From Citrobacter freundii (GTDB lineage Bacteria; Pseudomonadota; Gammaproteobacteria; Enterobacterales; Enterobacteriaceae): 64,000 nucleotides of DNA. Positions 52,501 to 64,000 of the stretch are shown here, piece after piece (the first letter of the stretch is position 1; every line of letters begins with the position of its first letter). The notes under the pieces were generated by a model that ran no database searches, had not been told where the DNA came from, and saw only the letters and a list, made by a program, of their open reading frames with translations. The stretch is taken from contig NZ_JAALBX010000002.1 of the NCBI RefSeq assembly GCF_011077955.1, forward strand, positions 310,001-374,000. The letters are read 5' to 3'. A program made the position numbers and the translations under genes.

Positions 52501-52713
52501 ATGTCTAACAAAATTACTGGTTCTGTAAAATGGTTTAACGAGTCTAAAGGCTTCGGTTTTATCACTCCTGATAACGGCAGCAAAGATGTGTTTGTCCATT
52601 TTTCTGCAATCCAGAGTGGCGGCTTTAAAACCCTGAACGAAGGGCAGAAAGTAGAATTTACCATTGAAGATGGCCAAAAAGGTCCTTCTGCTGGAAATGT
52701 GTTCGCAATTTAA
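52501..52713 (+). CDS. Cold-shock protein (CspA family)
   Basis: A 70-residue single OB-fold RNA chaperone. RNP1 (KGFGFIT) and RNP2 (VFVHFSAI) are intact, with the flanking aromatic residues W and F. Residues fit CspC/CspE best in places ([15 protein letters not shown]) and CspB/CspG in others (MSNKITG), so I leave the gene symbol open. Its location upstream of thrS, next to a YmcF-like gene, parallels the cspG-ymcF arrangement of E. coli and suggests a cold-inducible member. An AAGGTA site precedes the ATG. Confidence 0.93.
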   Translation: MSNKITGSVKWFNESKGFGFITPDNGSKDVFVHFSAIQSGGFKTLNEGQKVEFTIEDGQKGPSAGNVFAI

Positions 52714-52864
52714 GAACCCATTTTTCCGCCATTCATTCAACTGCGTTTGATATTATCGACAGACTGTTGGAATGAGGTTCGATCCCTCAATGGCGGCTCC
52801 GTTTTAAAAAATTAATCTGCTAAAGCGATTATTCTATTGCTGGATAAGGTTTTCTGGGGGACTT

Positions 52865-53125
52865 ATGCGTACTCCTTTTTCCTTTTTTCCAATGCCAATG
52901 ATTGTCAAACACACCCTGCCGTCCGGTCTTATAAAAGACTATACTGTTTTGATTACGGATGTTATTGATTCAACCGGTTCCCGGTATGCTAAATACCCTA
53001 ATGGAGCTGAAGTCCGTATCTCCGCGCTTCGTTTCTTGCAGCTTGAAATGGCCCAGTCCGATCTGTCGACGCTTGAACCCGTGCCTCTGCCAGAGGAAGT
53101 TATCAGACGCGATATGCCGCACTGA
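52865..53125 (+). CDS. Hypothetical small protein in the cold-shock cluster
   Basis: An 86-residue protein with a strong GGGGGA site six bases before the ATG. It reads MRTPFSFFPMPMIVKHTLPS, then strand-rich YTVLITDVIDSTGSRYAK, a helical ALRFLQLEMAQSDL and an acidic proline-rich tail (EPVPLPEEVIRRD). No signal peptide, no TM and no cysteine. I do not recognise the family. It lies 152 bases after a csp gene and 342 bases before the YmcF-like gene, so a role in cold response is only suggested by position. Confidence 0.6.
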   Translation: MRTPFSFFPMPMIVKHTLPSGLIKDYTVLITDVIDSTGSRYAKYPNGAEVRISALRFLQLEMAQSDLSTLEPVPLPEEVIRRDMPH

Positions 53126-53466
53126 GTAAAACATTTCACTTTATGCGAGCCCTGGCGTGATTTCATCGCAGGAAATGACTCGGGATGATGTTTGAAGGGT
53201 AGAGAAGGTAAGACAAGCTCTACTTAACGTAAAGTGAATTAATGGGTTGCTAATATCTCGCATACGTGCGTTAATGATACATAGTTCAGAAATTGATAAT
53301 TTATTTTAGACGTTAACACTACTCTTCTTTACAATTACTCTTCCTGTTTCTTCACTTTACACCCACAATGCTTCAAATTTTCGCTATACTCAAACAACGT
53401 AAGTAAGCGAACTCTCTGAAGACATGTTCTTAGATTTTTGCGTGATAGCGCATTAAGGAAAATATT
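53126..53466 (+). other. Promoter and leader region of the YmcF-like gene
   Basis: 341 bases, AT-rich, no gene of its own. A TATACT at 53385-53390 could be the -10 of a promoter giving a leader of about 70 bases before the AUU start at 53467. AAGGA at 53455-53459 is the likely ribosome-binding site. Confidence 0.45.
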
Positions 53467-53655
53467 ATTAATTTACATATCCATTTTAGGTGCCCTTGTT
53501 GTCATGGGTCGCAGTATCGCACATCGCATTTTGATGTTTCAGCCAATAATCCTTTTGGCGCGAAATGTATTTTTTGTAAATCTGCAATGATCACCTTTGA
53601 CCATATCCCTGCTCTTATTCACTCCAATAAGATGTCACTCAGTAATCACAATTAA
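53467..53655 (+). CDS. ymcF: YmcF/YnfQ-like zinc-ribbon cold-shock protein, apparent AUU start
   Basis: An uninterrupted 62-codon frame reading NLHIHFRCPCCHGSQYRTS, then NPFGAKCIFCKSAMITFD. It has paired CxxC motifs (codons 9-12 and 34-37) of a zinc ribbon. I recognise E. coli YmcF and YnfQ, small proteins made at low temperature beside cspG/cspI and reported to start at a non-AUG codon; the 62-codon length also fits my memory of YmcF. There is no ATG, GTG or TTG between the upstream stop and the conserved region; ATT at 53467 lies seven bases after AAGGA, with a second ATT one codon earlier. Start choice is inference; the coding frame is well supported. ATG-based gene callers would miss it. 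Confidence 0.82.
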   Translation: MNLHIHFRCPCCHGSQYRTSHFDVSANNPFGAKCIFCKSAMITFDHIPALIHSNKMSLSNHN

Positions 53656-54189
53656 AACCGAAAGGTTTTTGTGATTGTCCCCCTGTTATTGCGGTTCTGC
53701 TCATTAATAAAAGTTAATAAACTAAGATAATTCTATTAAAAAAGTCATTATCTTTTTGGCGTGCAGAACCTGGCGTTACTTACTCAAAAACTGTGTTTAA
53801 CAGGCATTCGTAAAATTATTTCACATCGTGTGAACGCGCGTGCGTTTTAGAAAATGAGTGACGTTTATTACCGTGCCCTGGCATTCCACGCTACGGCGTG
53901 ACGCAGGGTACCAGGCAGGTGCAATTTTTTAAAAGATGATCCGGGTAGCCTTGAGCATCAGGCCGAAACCATAAGGCAGGGCGTTTAACCCCCTGTCGCG
54001 GATGATCAAAACACCATGAAACGAATTGACCTAAACGGGTGCATTAGCCCTTTTTTTGGTGTTAACATGGTTCTACGTCTCTGGGGAAAACATGCAAACG
54101 AACGCCCGGTTACGTACAAATTTGTGTTCCAATTTAACGTTTGTTGGTTAGATGGTTACGCAAAGCTTTGAATAAACTCATTAAATTCT
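53656..54189 (+). other. thrS upstream region with competing hairpins
   Basis: 534 bases between the YmcF-like gene and the thrS operator. Its right part is the thrS leader. The middle (53874-54056) holds strong hairpins, described separately. A 51-codon frame at 54016-54171 has no good ribosome-binding site and is probably chance. Confidence 0.5.
53874..54056 (+). ncRNA. Candidate structured RNA or leader element upstream of thrS
   Basis: Hairpin A is CACGC-TACG-GCGTG (53887-53900), which can be extended by CCCTG/CAGGG (53876-53908) or, alternatively, by TGCC-TGG/CCAGGCA to 53917. Hairpin B is GGCAGGG / CCCTGTC (53975-53997). Its left arm also pairs as AAGGC with GCCTT at 53948-53952, so two folds exclude each other. 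GATGATC occurs at both 53935-53941 and 54001-54007. GGGTGCATTAGCCC then seven T at 54037-54057 could be a weak terminator. I know no named RNA with this layout; it may be an sRNA or an attenuator in front of thrS. Confidence 0.4.
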
Positions 54190-54235
54190 TTCGTATGTGA
54201 TCTTGCGTGTGGGTCACCACTGCGAATAAGGAAAA
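54190..54235 (+). promoter_or_regulatory. thrS translational operator
   Basis: The leader just before thrS has a hairpin GTGATC / GGGTCAC (54197-54217) whose loop TTGCGTGTG contains CGT (54206-54208), the anticodon of tRNA-Thr. In E. coli threonyl-tRNA synthetase binds the equivalent stem-loop and blocks its own translation. The following AATAAGGA site is single-stranded in the E. coli model. The sequence is nearly the same as in E. coli (CTTGCG here for CTTTCG there). Confidence 0.88.
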
Positions 54236-54238
54236 AAA

Positions 54239-56167
54239 ATGCCTGTTATTACTCTTCCTGATGGCAGTCAACGCCATTATGACCATGCTGTAAGCCCCAT
54301 GGATGTTGCTCAGGACATTGGTCCGGGCCTCGCAAAAGCCTGTATCGCAGGCCGCGTAAATGGTGAATTAGTGGATGCCTGCGACCTTATTGAACAGGAC
54401 GCGCAGCTCGCTATTATCACCGCTAAGGATGACGAAGGACTGGAGATTATTCGCCACTCTTGCGCACACTTACTGGGTCACGCTATTAAACAACTCTGGC
54501 CGAATACCAAAATGGCAATCGGTCCGGTGGTGGATAATGGCTTCTATTATGACGTTGATCTGGAAAATACCCTGACCCCGGAAGACCTCGACGCCCTCGA
54601 AAAGCGAATGCACGAGCTGGCGGAGAAGAATTACGACGTTATCAAGAAAAAGGTCAGCTGGCATGAAGCCCGCGAAACCTTTGTAAACCGTGGCGAGAGC
54701 TACAAAGTTTCTATTCTTGACGAAAATATTGCCCATGATGATAAGCCGGGCTTATACCATCATGAAGAATACGTGGATATGTGCCGTGGACCGCACGTGC
54801 CGAATATGCGCTTCTGCCATCATTTTAAATTGATGAAAACGGCAGGGGCCTACTGGCGTGGCGATAGCAACAATAAAATGTTGCAGCGCATTTACGGCAC
54901 GGCGTGGGCCGATAAAAAAGCCCTTAACGCGTATTTACAGCGTCTGGAAGAGGCCGCTAAACGCGACCACCGTAAGATCGGCAAGCAGCTTGACCTGTAT
55001 CATATGCAGGAAGAAGCGCCAGGTATGGTGTTCTGGCACAACGATGGCTGGACTATCTTCCGTGAGCTTGAAGTGTTTGTTCGCACCAAGCTTAAAGAAT
55101 ACCAATACCAGGAAGTGAAAGGTCCATTTATGATGGACCGTGTGCTGTGGGAAAAAACCGGTCACTGGGAAAACTACAAAGACGCGATGTTCACCACCTC
55201 GTCAGAGAACCGTGAATACTGCATCAAACCCATGAACTGCCCAGGCCACATTCAAATCTTCAACCAGGGTTTGAAATCCTACCGCGATTTGCCGCTGCGT
55301 ATGGCAGAGTTCGGCAGTTGCCACCGTAACGAGCCGTCAGGCGCGCTGCATGGGTTGATGCGTGTACGTGGCTTTACGCAGGATGATGCCCATATTTTCT
55401 GTACAGAAGAGCAGGTACGTGACGAAGTAAACGGCTGTATTCGCCTGGTTTACGACATGTATAGCACCTTCGGTTTTGAAAAAATCGTCGTGAAGCTGTC
55501 CACCCGTCCTGATAAACGTATCGGTAGCGATGAAATGTGGGATCGCGCTGAGGCGGATCTTGCCGTTGCGCTGGAAGAAAACGGTATTCCGTTTGAATAT
55601 CAGCTCGGTGAAGGCGCGTTTTACGGCCCGAAAATTGAATTTACCCTGTACGATTGTCTCGATCGTGCCTGGCAATGTGGTACAGTTCAACTAGACTTTT
55701 CGCTGCCGCAGCGTCTGGGTGCGTCGTATGTTGCTGAAAACAACGATCGCCAGGTGCCGGTAATGATTCACCGCGCCATCCTGGGCTCCATGGAACGCTT
55801 CATTGGTATTTTGACCGAAGAGTTCGCAGGTTTCTTCCCAACATGGTTGGCGCCGGTTCAGGTAGTGGTGATGAATATCACCGATTCGCAGTCCGAATAC
55901 GTTAACGAATTGACGCGTAAACTACAAAATGCTGGCATTCGAGTAAAAGCGGACTTGAGAAACGAGAAGATTGGCTTTAAAATCCGCGAGCACACATTAC
56001 GTCGTGTCCCTTATATGTTGGTCTGCGGTGATAAAGAGGTCGAATCAGGCAAAGTGGCCGTTCGTACCCGCCGAGGTAAAGACCTGGGCAGTATCGACGT
56101 AAACGAAGTGATTGAAAAGCTGCAGCAAGAGATTCGCAGCCGCAATCTTCATCAACTGGAGGAATAA
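54239..56167 (+). CDS. thrS: Threonyl-tRNA synthetase
   Basis: A 642-residue class II aminoacyl-tRNA synthetase, the same length as E. coli ThrS. Domains in order: N-terminal TGS (1-60), the editing domain with [15 protein letters not shown] (HxxxH, about 73-77) and the conserved CRGPHVPN (about 182), the catalytic core with the zinc ligand Cys in [10 protein letters not shown] (about 334) and motif 2 [13 protein letters not shown], and the C-terminal anticodon-binding domain. The start is set by AAGGA before ATG 54239. It feeds directly into infC, four bases downstream. Confidence 0.98.
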   Translation: MPVITLPDGSQRHYDHAVSPMDVAQDIGPGLAKACIAGRVNGELVDACDLIEQDAQLAIITAKDDEGLEIIRHSCAHLLGHAIKQLWPNTKMAIGPVVDNGFYYDVDLENTLTPEDLDALEKRMHELAEKNYDVIKKKVSWHEARETFVNRGESYKVSILDENIAHDDKPGLYHHEEYVDMCRGPHVPNMRFCHHFKLMKTAGAYWRGDSNNKMLQRIYGTAWADKKALNAYLQRLEEAAKRDHRKIGKQLDLYHMQEEAPGMVFWHNDGWTIFRELEVFVRTKLKEYQYQEVKGPFMMDRVLWEKTGHWENYKDAMFTTSSENREYCIKPMNCPGHIQIFNQGLKSYRDLPLRMAEFGSCHRNEPSGALHGLMRVRGFTQDDAHIFCTEEQVRDEVNGCIRLVYDMYSTFGFEKIVVKLSTRPDKRIGSDEMWDRAEADLAVALEENGIPFEYQLGEGAFYGPKIEFTLYDCLDRAWQCGTVQLDFSLPQRLGASYVAENNDRQVPVMIHRAILGSMERFIGILTEEFAGFFPTWLAPVQVVVMNITDSQSEYVNELTRKLQNAGIRVKADLRNEKIGFKIREHTLRRVPYMLVCGDKEVESGKVAVRTRRGKDLGSIDVNEVIEKLQQEIRSRNLHQLEE

Positions 56168-57009
<842 letters not shown>

Positions 57010-57040
57010 GTCGTTTAACTTTTAACTTTTTACAGAATAG

Positions 57041-57412
<372 letters not shown>

Positions 57413-57424
57413 GCCAGTTTGAAG

Positions 57425-57446
57425 GAGGGAGCTTGCTCCCTCTTTT
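57425..57446 (+). terminator. Terminator after rplT
   Basis: GAGGGAGC-TT-GCTCCCTC followed by TTTT; it separates the rpl operon from the pheM leader. Confidence 0.92.
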
Positions 57447-57532
57447 ACTTTCCGGCCCGTCGTTTTATTGACATTTCAAGTCGATAGCCTTTCAATAGAC
57501 GAACACGTTCGATAATTAAGGTAACTGCAAGC

Positions 57533-58689
<1,157 letters not shown>

Positions 58690-58704
58690 GGGCAGGACTA
58701 TCCA

Positions 58705-61092
58705 ATGAAATTCAGTGAACTCTGGTTACGTGAATGGGTAAATCCCGCCATTGATAGTGAAGCGCTGTCCGGGCAAATCACCATGGCGGGTCTCGAAGTG
58801 GACGGCGTGGAAGCTGTTGCTGGCGCGTTTAACGGCGTGGTAGTGGGTGAAGTGGTGGAGTGCGGCCAGCATCCAAACGCCGACAAACTGCGCGTGACAA
58901 AAGTGAACGTCGGCGGCGAACGCCTGCTTGATATCGTGTGCGGCGCGCCAAACTGCCGTCAGGGTCTGAAAGTGGCTGTGGCGACCGTAGGTGCGGTCCT
59001 GCCGGGCGATTTCAAAATCAAAGCGGCGAAACTGCGCGGTGAACCCTCTGAAGGGATGCTGTGCTCCTTCTCTGAGCTGGGTATTTCCGACGACCACAGC
59101 GGCATTATTGAACTGCCTGCGGATGCGCCGATTGGCACCGACATTCGCGATTATCTGAAGCTTGACGATAACACCATCGAAATCAGCGTCACGCCTAACC
59201 GTGCCGACTGCCTGGGGATTATCGGTGTGGCACGTGATGTGGCTGTGCTCAACAAAGCGCCGCTGAACGAGCCGGAAATCGCGCCCGTTGCGGCGACCAT
59301 CACCGATACATTGCCTATCACCGTTGACGCGCCTGAGGCGTGCCCGCGCTATCTGGGTCGTGTGGTGAAAGGCATTAACGTTAACGCGCCGACACCGCTT
59401 TGGATGAAAGAGAAGCTGCGCCGTTGCGGTATCCGTTCCATTGATGCGGTGGTTGACGTCACAAACTTTGTGCTGCTCGAACTGGGTCAGCCCATGCATG
59501 CGTTTGATAAAGACCGCATTGAAGGCGGCATTGTGGTGCGTATGGCGAAGCCAGGTGAAACCCTGGTACTGCTGGATGGCAACGAAGCGAAGCTTGATGA
59601 AGATACGCTTGTGATTGCCGATCACCATAAAGCGCTGGCGATGGCCGGGATTTTTGGCGGCGAGCATTCAGGCGTGAATACTGAAACGCAAAACGTGCTG
59701 CTGGAATGTGCGTTTTTCAGCCCGCTCTCTATTACCGGTCGCGCGCGCCGTCACGGCCTGCACACCGATGCGTCTCACCGCTATGAGCGCGGCGTCGACC
59801 CGGCGTTGCAGCACAAAGCGATGGAGCGCGCCACCCGTCTTCTGATGGATATCTGCGGCGGTGAAGCCGGCCCGGTGATTGATGTGACCGCGCCTTCGCA
59901 TCTGCCGGCCCAGGCCACTATTACTCTTCGTCGCAGCAAACTCGACCGTTTGATTGGCCACCAGATTGCTGACGATCAGGTCACCGATATTCTGCGTCGT
60001 CTGGGATGCGCCGTGACGGAAGGCGAGGGTGAATGGCAGGCGGTTGCCCCAAGCTGGCGTTTCGATATCGCTATTGAAGAAGACCTGGTGGAAGAAGTGG
60101 CGCGTATCTACGGCTACGACAATATCCCTAATGAGCCGGTACAAGCCGGTCTGGTGATGGGCAACCACCGCGAAGCGAATTTATCCCTTAAGCGCGTAAA
60201 AACGCTGCTTAACGACAAAGGCTATCAGGAAGTCATTACCTACAGCTTCGTTGACCCGAAACTTCAGCAACTGGTGCATCCGGGCGAAGAAGCGTTGATT
60301 CTCCCGAACCCCATCGCAAGCGATATGTCGGCGATGCGCTTGTCGTTGTGGACCGGTTTACTCGCAACCGTGGTTTACAACCAGAACCGTCAGCAAAGCC
60401 GTGTACGTATCTTCGAAACCGGTCTACGCTTTGTACCTGATACCAATGCGAATCTCGGCATTCGTCAGGACGTCATGCTGGCTGGCGCCATCTGCGGCAA
60501 CCGCGTTGACGAGCACTGGGACCAGACGAAAACCGGCGTTGATTTCTATGACATCAAAGGCGATCTGGAATCCGTTCTGGAACTTACCGGTAAACTTTCT
60601 GAAATTGAATTCAGGGCCGAAGCGAATCCGGCACTGCATCCTGGTCAAAGTGCTGCTATATATTTACATGGCGAACGCATTGGTTTTATTGGCGTTATTC
60701 ATCCGGAGCTTGAGCGTAAGTTCGATCTCAATGGCCGCACGCTGGTGTTTGAGCTGCTGTGGGACAAGGTTTCTGACCGTGTTGTACCGCAAGCTCAGGA
60801 TATTTCACGCTTCCCGGCAAACCGCCGTGACATCGCGGTTGTGGTGGCAGAAAACGTTCCCGCAGCGGAAATTTTATCCGAGTGTAAGAAAGTTGGCGCA
60901 AATCAGATAGTTGGCGTAAACTTATTTGACGTGTACCGTGGCAAGGGTGTTGAACAGGGCTTTAAGAGCCTGGCCATCAGCCTGATCCTTCAGGATACCA
61001 GCCGTACACTCGAAGAAGAGGAGATTGCCGCTACCGTTGCCAGATGCGTAGAGGCACTAAAAGAGCGATTCCAGGCATCATTGAGGGATTGA
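58705..61092 (+). CDS. pheT: Phenylalanyl-tRNA synthetase beta subunit
   Basis: A 795-residue subunit, the same length as in E. coli. Domains in order: N-terminal [14 protein letters not shown], an EMAP/OB-fold tRNA-binding domain (about 40-150, [13 protein letters not shown]), B3/B4 editing domain (about 210-400), B5 (about 401-475) and a C-terminal ferredoxin-fold anticodon-binding domain (about 700-795). It edits Tyr-tRNA-Phe. ihfA follows its stop by four bases. Confidence 0.97.
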
Positions 61093-61096
61093 ACCT

Positions 61097-61396
61097 ATGG
61101 CGCTTACTAAAGCTGAAATGTCAGAATATCTGTTTGATAAGCTTGGACTTAGCAAACGGGATGCCAAAGAGCTGGTTGAACTGTTTTTCGAAGAGATCCG
61201 TCGCGCTCTGGAAAATGGCGAGCAGGTAAAACTTTCCGGTTTCGGAAATTTTGATCTGCGGGATAAAAACCAACGTCCCGGGCGTAACCCAAAAACTGGT
61301 GAGGATATTCCCATTACGGCTCGTCGTGTGGTGACCTTCAGACCCGGTCAAAAGCTGAAAAGCCGGGTTGAAAACGCCTCGCCGAAAGAAGAGTAA
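61097..61396 (+). CDS. ihfA: Integration host factor alpha subunit
   Basis: A 99-residue HU-family DNA-bending protein, nearly identical to E. coli IhfA ([20 protein letters not shown], the beta-arm [17 protein letters not shown] with the intercalating Pro, [13 protein letters not shown]). The partner IhfB is encoded elsewhere. It is translationally close-coupled to pheT (4-base gap) and in E. coli also has its own SOS-linked promoter inside pheT. Confidence 0.98.
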
Positions 61397-61408
61397 TCTG
61401 ACGTAATT

Positions 61409-61438
61409 AAAAAGGCCGCATTGTGCGGCCTTTTTTCT
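61409..61438 (+). terminator. Terminator after ihfA
   Basis: AAAGGCCGCA / TGCGGCCTTT with a short loop and TTTTTTCTTT. Confidence 0.93.
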
Positions 61439-61497
61439 TTGCCTGCCTGTAAAGGCACCGTAGAATCATTCATCTCTGTAAGTTATTCATTTCATTT

Positions 61498-62475
61498 ATG
61501 CATTCAATGATTCAGGCTCAACGCCGTCGGGAACGTACCTGGTTGATTATGCTCACGCTTGGACTGCTGATAGGCGCCTTTATCAGCCTGTGCGCAGGGG
61601 ACGTGTGGATTGCCCCGCCGGACTGGTTTACTCAAACTGGCAAGCTGTTTGTTTGGCAGATCCGTCTGCCGCGCACCGTGGCGGTCATTGTGGTGGGCGG
61701 CGCGCTGGCCTTGTGCGGGGCTACGCTTCAGGCGCTGTTTGAAAACCCGCTGGCCGAGCCGGGCTTGCTTGGCGTCTCCAACGGCGCAGGTGTAGGGCTT
61801 ATAGCGGCAATTTTACTGGGGCAGGGGCATTTGCCGGGCTGGTCGCTAAGCCTGTGCGCCATCGCGGGCGCGCTGCTTATCACGGTTATCCTGTTGCGTT
61901 TTGCCAGACGTCACTTGTCGAACAGCCGCTTGTTACTGGCCGGCGTGGCGCTTGGCATTATCTGTAGCGCCCTGATGACCTGGGCGGTGTATTTCAGTAC
62001 CAGTCTCGATTTACGCCAACTGATGTACTGGATGATGGGCGGTTTTGGTGGTGTCGACTGGCATCAGGGCTGGTTAATGCTGGCACTGCTGCCGGTAATG
62101 GTCTGGGTTTGCCGGCAGTCGCATCCCTTAAACGTGCTGGCGTTGGGGGAGATGTCAGCGCGACAGCTTGGATTACCGGTCTGGTTATGGCGTAACTTAC
62201 TGGTGGTGGCGACCGGTTGGCTGGTGGGTATCAGCGTGGCGCTTGCCGGGGCGATTGGTTTTATTGGGCTCGTTATCCCGCATGTGCTGCGCTTATGCGG
62301 GCTTACTGACTATCGCGTACTGCTTCCCGCCTGTATGGCCGCAGGCGCAGCGGTGCTGCTGCTGGCGGACGTTATTGCGCGGCTGGCGTTGTCATCGGCG
62401 GAACTGCCGATTGGCGTTGTCACCGCATCTCTCGGCGCGCCGGTATTTATCTGGCTATTATTAAAAGCCCGGTAA
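61498..62475 (+). CDS. btuC: Vitamin B12 ABC transporter permease BtuC
   Basis: A 325-residue inner-membrane permease with ten TM helices, matching E. coli BtuC ([67 protein letters not shown]). GFIGLVIPH is the L-loop that docks to BtuD. Two ATGs, 61498 and 61507, are possible starts; I give the longer. No cobalamin riboswitch is visible in the 59-base gap after the ihfA terminator. First gene of btuCED. Confidence 0.96.
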   Translation: MHSMIQAQRRRERTWLIMLTLGLLIGAFISLCAGDVWIAPPDWFTQTGKLFVWQIRLPRTVAVIVVGGALALCGATLQALFENPLAEPGLLGVSNGAGVGLIAAILLGQGHLPGWSLSLCAIAGALLITVILLRFARRHLSNSRLLLAGVALGIICSALMTWAVYFSTSLDLRQLMYWMMGGFGGVDWHQGWLMLALLPVMVWVCRQSHPLNVLALGEMSARQLGLPVWLWRNLLVVATGWLVGISVALAGAIGFIGLVIPHVLRLCGLTDYRVLLPACMAAGAAVLLLADVIARLALSSAELPIGVVTASLGAPVFIWLLLKAR

Positions 62476-62503
62476 AACATTACACCATTATAATGAGGAA
62501 ACT

Positions 62504-63055
62504 ATGCATAACGATATTTTGAATACTGACGTCGTAACCATTGACGGTGTAAGCACCACCCTTGAACCATGGCGCGGCAATGTACTGCTTATCGTCAACG
62601 TTGCCTCGAAATGCGGCCTGACGCCGCAGTATGAGCAACTGGAGAATATCCACAAAGCCTGGCGTGACCAGGGCTTTTCGGTACTGGGCTTTCCATGCAA
62701 CCAGTTTCTTGAACAAGAGCCAGGCAGCGAGGAAGAAATCAAAACTTTCTGCAGCACCACCTATGGCGTGACGTTCCCGATGTTCAGCAAAATCGACGTC
62801 AATGGCGAACACCGTCATCCGCTGTATCAGAAACTGATTGATGCCGCGCCTACCGCCGTTGCGCCGCAAGCCAGTGGTTTCTATGAGCGGATGGCAAGCA
62901 AAGGCCGTGCGCCGCTTTATCCTGACGATATTCTGTGGAATTTCGAAAAATTCCTCGTTGGACGTGACGGGCAGGTCGTGCAGCGCTTCTCCCCGGATAT
63001 GACACCCGAAGATCCCATCGTGATGGAAGCCATCAAACTGGCCCTGGCGAAGTAA
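62504..63055 (+). CDS. btuE: Glutathione/thioredoxin peroxidase BtuE
   Basis: A 183-residue GPx-family peroxidase reducing hydroperoxides. The peroxidatic Cys is in [12 protein letters not shown] (about residue 37), with the conserved LGFPCNQF (about 64-71) and [12 protein letters not shown] (about 146). Despite its name and place it is not needed for B12 uptake in E. coli. Its stop and the btuD start overlap by one base (TAATG). Confidence 0.95.
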   Translation: MHNDILNTDVVTIDGVSTTLEPWRGNVLLIVNVASKCGLTPQYEQLENIHKAWRDQGFSVLGFPCNQFLEQEPGSEEEIKTFCSTTYGVTFPMFSKIDVNGEHRHPLYQKLIDAAPTAVAPQASGFYERMASKGRAPLYPDDILWNFEKFLVGRDGQVVQRFSPDMTPEDPIVMEAIKLALAK

Positions 63056-63801
63056 TGACGGTTTTGATGTCGTTAGAGGCGGTGCAGGAGCCTGGCAGAA
63101 TCGGGCCCATCACCGCTGAAATCCGCAAAGGCGAATGGCTGCATTTGGTCGGTCCGAACGGTGCGGGGAAAAGCACGTTACTGGCGGGCCTTGCCGGGCT
63201 TCGTCAGCCGACCGGCAGCCTGCGGTTTTTGGGAAAGCCGCTTTGCGAGTGGCAGGGCGAGTCCCTGGCAAGACACCGCGCCTGGCTTACCCAACAACAA
63301 ACGCCGCCGTTTGCCATGCCGGTGTGGCACTATCTGGCGTTGCACCGCCATGGCTCCATGGATGAGGGATTACTGAACGACATTACCGACGCTTTATGGT
63401 TGACCACGAAACTGACGCGGCCGGTCAACCAGCTTTCAGGCGGAGAATGGCAGCGCGTTCGGCTGGCGGCGGTCATTTTGCAAATCCATCCGCGTAATAA
63501 TCCGCACGGCGCCCTGTTGCTGTTAGATGAGCCTATGAACAGTCTTGATGTCACGCAACAGGCCGCGCTGGACAAATTATTGCAGCAGCTTTGCGAGCAG
63601 GGCGTAAGCGTGGTGATGAGCAGCCATGACCTCAATCACACCCTGCGCCGCGCGCACCGCGTCTGGTTATTGCAAAATGGGAAAATGCTGGCACAAGGCG
63701 AAAGCCGCGATGTGATGCGCCCGGAGAACCTCAAGCACGCCTATGGTATTGATTTTCATCGCTTGCAGATTGATGGCTACTCTATGTTGATCTGTCCCTG
63801 A
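63055..63801 (+). CDS. btuD: Vitamin B12 ABC transporter ATPase BtuD
   Basis: A 248-residue ABC ATPase that powers cobalamin import with BtuC and periplasmic BtuF. Walker A is GPNGAGKST (about residue 34), the signature [12 protein letters not shown] (about 126) and Walker [15 protein letters not shown] (about 153), followed by the switch His in [16 protein letters not shown] 63055 overlaps the btuE stop. Confidence 0.96.
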   Translation: MTVLMSLEAVQEPGRIGPITAEIRKGEWLHLVGPNGAGKSTLLAGLAGLRQPTGSLRFLGKPLCEWQGESLARHRAWLTQQQTPPFAMPVWHYLALHRHGSMDEGLLNDITDALWLTTKLTRPVNQLSGGEWQRVRLAAVILQIHPRNNPHGALLLLDEPMNSLDVTQQAALDKLLQQLCEQGVSVVMSSHDLNHTLRRAHRVWLLQNGKMLAQGESRDVMRPENLKHAYGIDFHRLQIDGYSMLICP

Positions 63802-63884
63802 GATGGCTGCGTGCGGCTTGCCACGGCCCGCGGCTCACGCTAAATTACTTCTCGGGAATAAAGGCTAGAGGATGTGCCTGAAAA

Positions 63885-64000
63885 ATGCGGATGTGGATCA
63901 TTCTTATCGCAACATTATTACTGGCGGGGTGTGGGCATCACCATGCGCCACCACCGAATGCACGCCTGTCTGATTCCATCACGGTCATTGCTGAGCTTAA
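63885..64000 (+). CDS. nlpC: NlpC lipoprotein, partial (3' end outside window)
   Basis: The first 38 codons of an NlpC/P60 lipoprotein. The signal peptide MRMWIILIATLLLAGC ends in a lipobox with Cys at residue 16, followed by GHHHAPPPNARLSDSITVIA as in E. coli NlpC. The Cys-His peptidase domain lies beyond the window. It keeps its usual place after btuD. Confidence 0.9.
   Translation, partial: MRMWIILIATLLLAGCGHHHAPPPNARLSDSITVIAEL

Noticed and set aside
54016-54171. 51-codon frame inside the thrS upstream region
   Set aside because: The nearest purine-rich site is about 13 bases away and the frame overlaps structured leader RNA. It is not Thr-rich, so it is not an attenuator peptide.
58726-59667. 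Long open frame (313 codons) opposite pheT
   Set aside because: Antisense shadow of pheT, His/Arg-rich, with no ribosome-binding site.
61439-61497. Possible cobalamin riboswitch before btuC
   Set aside because: The gap is only about 59 bases, too short for the aptamer, and no B12-box sequence is visible.

Overview
The window is a stretch of a gammaproteobacterial chromosome of the family Enterobacteriaceae. Nearly every gene from about 5.6 kb onward has a recognisable Escherichia coli counterpart in the same neighbourhood (yeaO-yeaL-yeaK-yeaH-yeaG-mipA-yeaE-yeaD-gapA-msrB-yeaC-pncA-ansA-sppA-ydjA-selD-topB-gdhA-ynjH-nudG-xthA-astCADBE-spy-ves-cho-nadE-osmE-katE-cedA-tcyP-ydjM-yniCBA-ydiZ-pfkB-ydiY-thrS-infC-rpmI-rplT-pheMST-ihfA-btuCED-nlpC). 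Amino-acid divergence and several gene swaps rule out E. coli itself; it looks like an Enterobacter/Cronobacter/Kosakonia-type relative, but I cannot fix the genus by reading alone.

Layout. 1-5.6 kb is an accessory scar: frameshifted coding remnants, a PerC/ANR-type regulator pseudogene, a GGCGT x7 tandem repeat, an MFS exporter, a displaced and frameshifted 3' end of icd (the classic attachment site of e14/phage 21-like prophages), a DinI/MsgA protein under a textbook LexA box, an orphan FNR-type dyad and small ORFs. 5.6-30 kb is housekeeping and stress metabolism: the yeaG-yeaH kinase operon with a likely sigma-54 promoter, gapA, methionine sulfoxide repair, NAD salvage (pncA), asparaginase, SppA, selenophosphate synthase, topoisomerase III, glutamate dehydrogenase, exonuclease III. 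30.3-36.4 kb is the complete arginine succinyltransferase operon astCADBE behind a sigma-54 promoter. 36.4-52.2 kb carries envelope stress (spy with a BaeR-like box), SOS genes (cho, ydjM, each with LexA boxes), NAD synthetase, catalase HPII, cystine uptake, an orphan kduD with a KdgR operator, and pfkB. 52.5-54.2 kb is a cold-shock island inserted upstream of thrS. 54.2-61.4 kb is the translation cluster thrS-infC-rpmI-rplT-pheMST-ihfA with its known RNA controls. 61.5-64 kb is btuCED and the start of nlpC.

Most notable: (i) an ATG-less 62-codon zinc-ribbon gene resembling the E. coli cold-shock protein YmcF, apparently starting at AUU, 2.7 kb from infC, which also starts at AUU; (ii) a segment of competing RNA hairpins upstream of the thrS operator; (iii) an orphan CTP-synthase-like glutaminase domain whose catalytic His-Pro-Glu is replaced by Gln-His-Glu; (iv) the icd/prophage scar; (v) four local replacements of the E. 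coli gene order (yddG, kduD, the csp cluster, a multi-TM protein replacing ydjE). I did not find a defence island, CRISPR array, tRNA, rRNA or intact insertion sequence.
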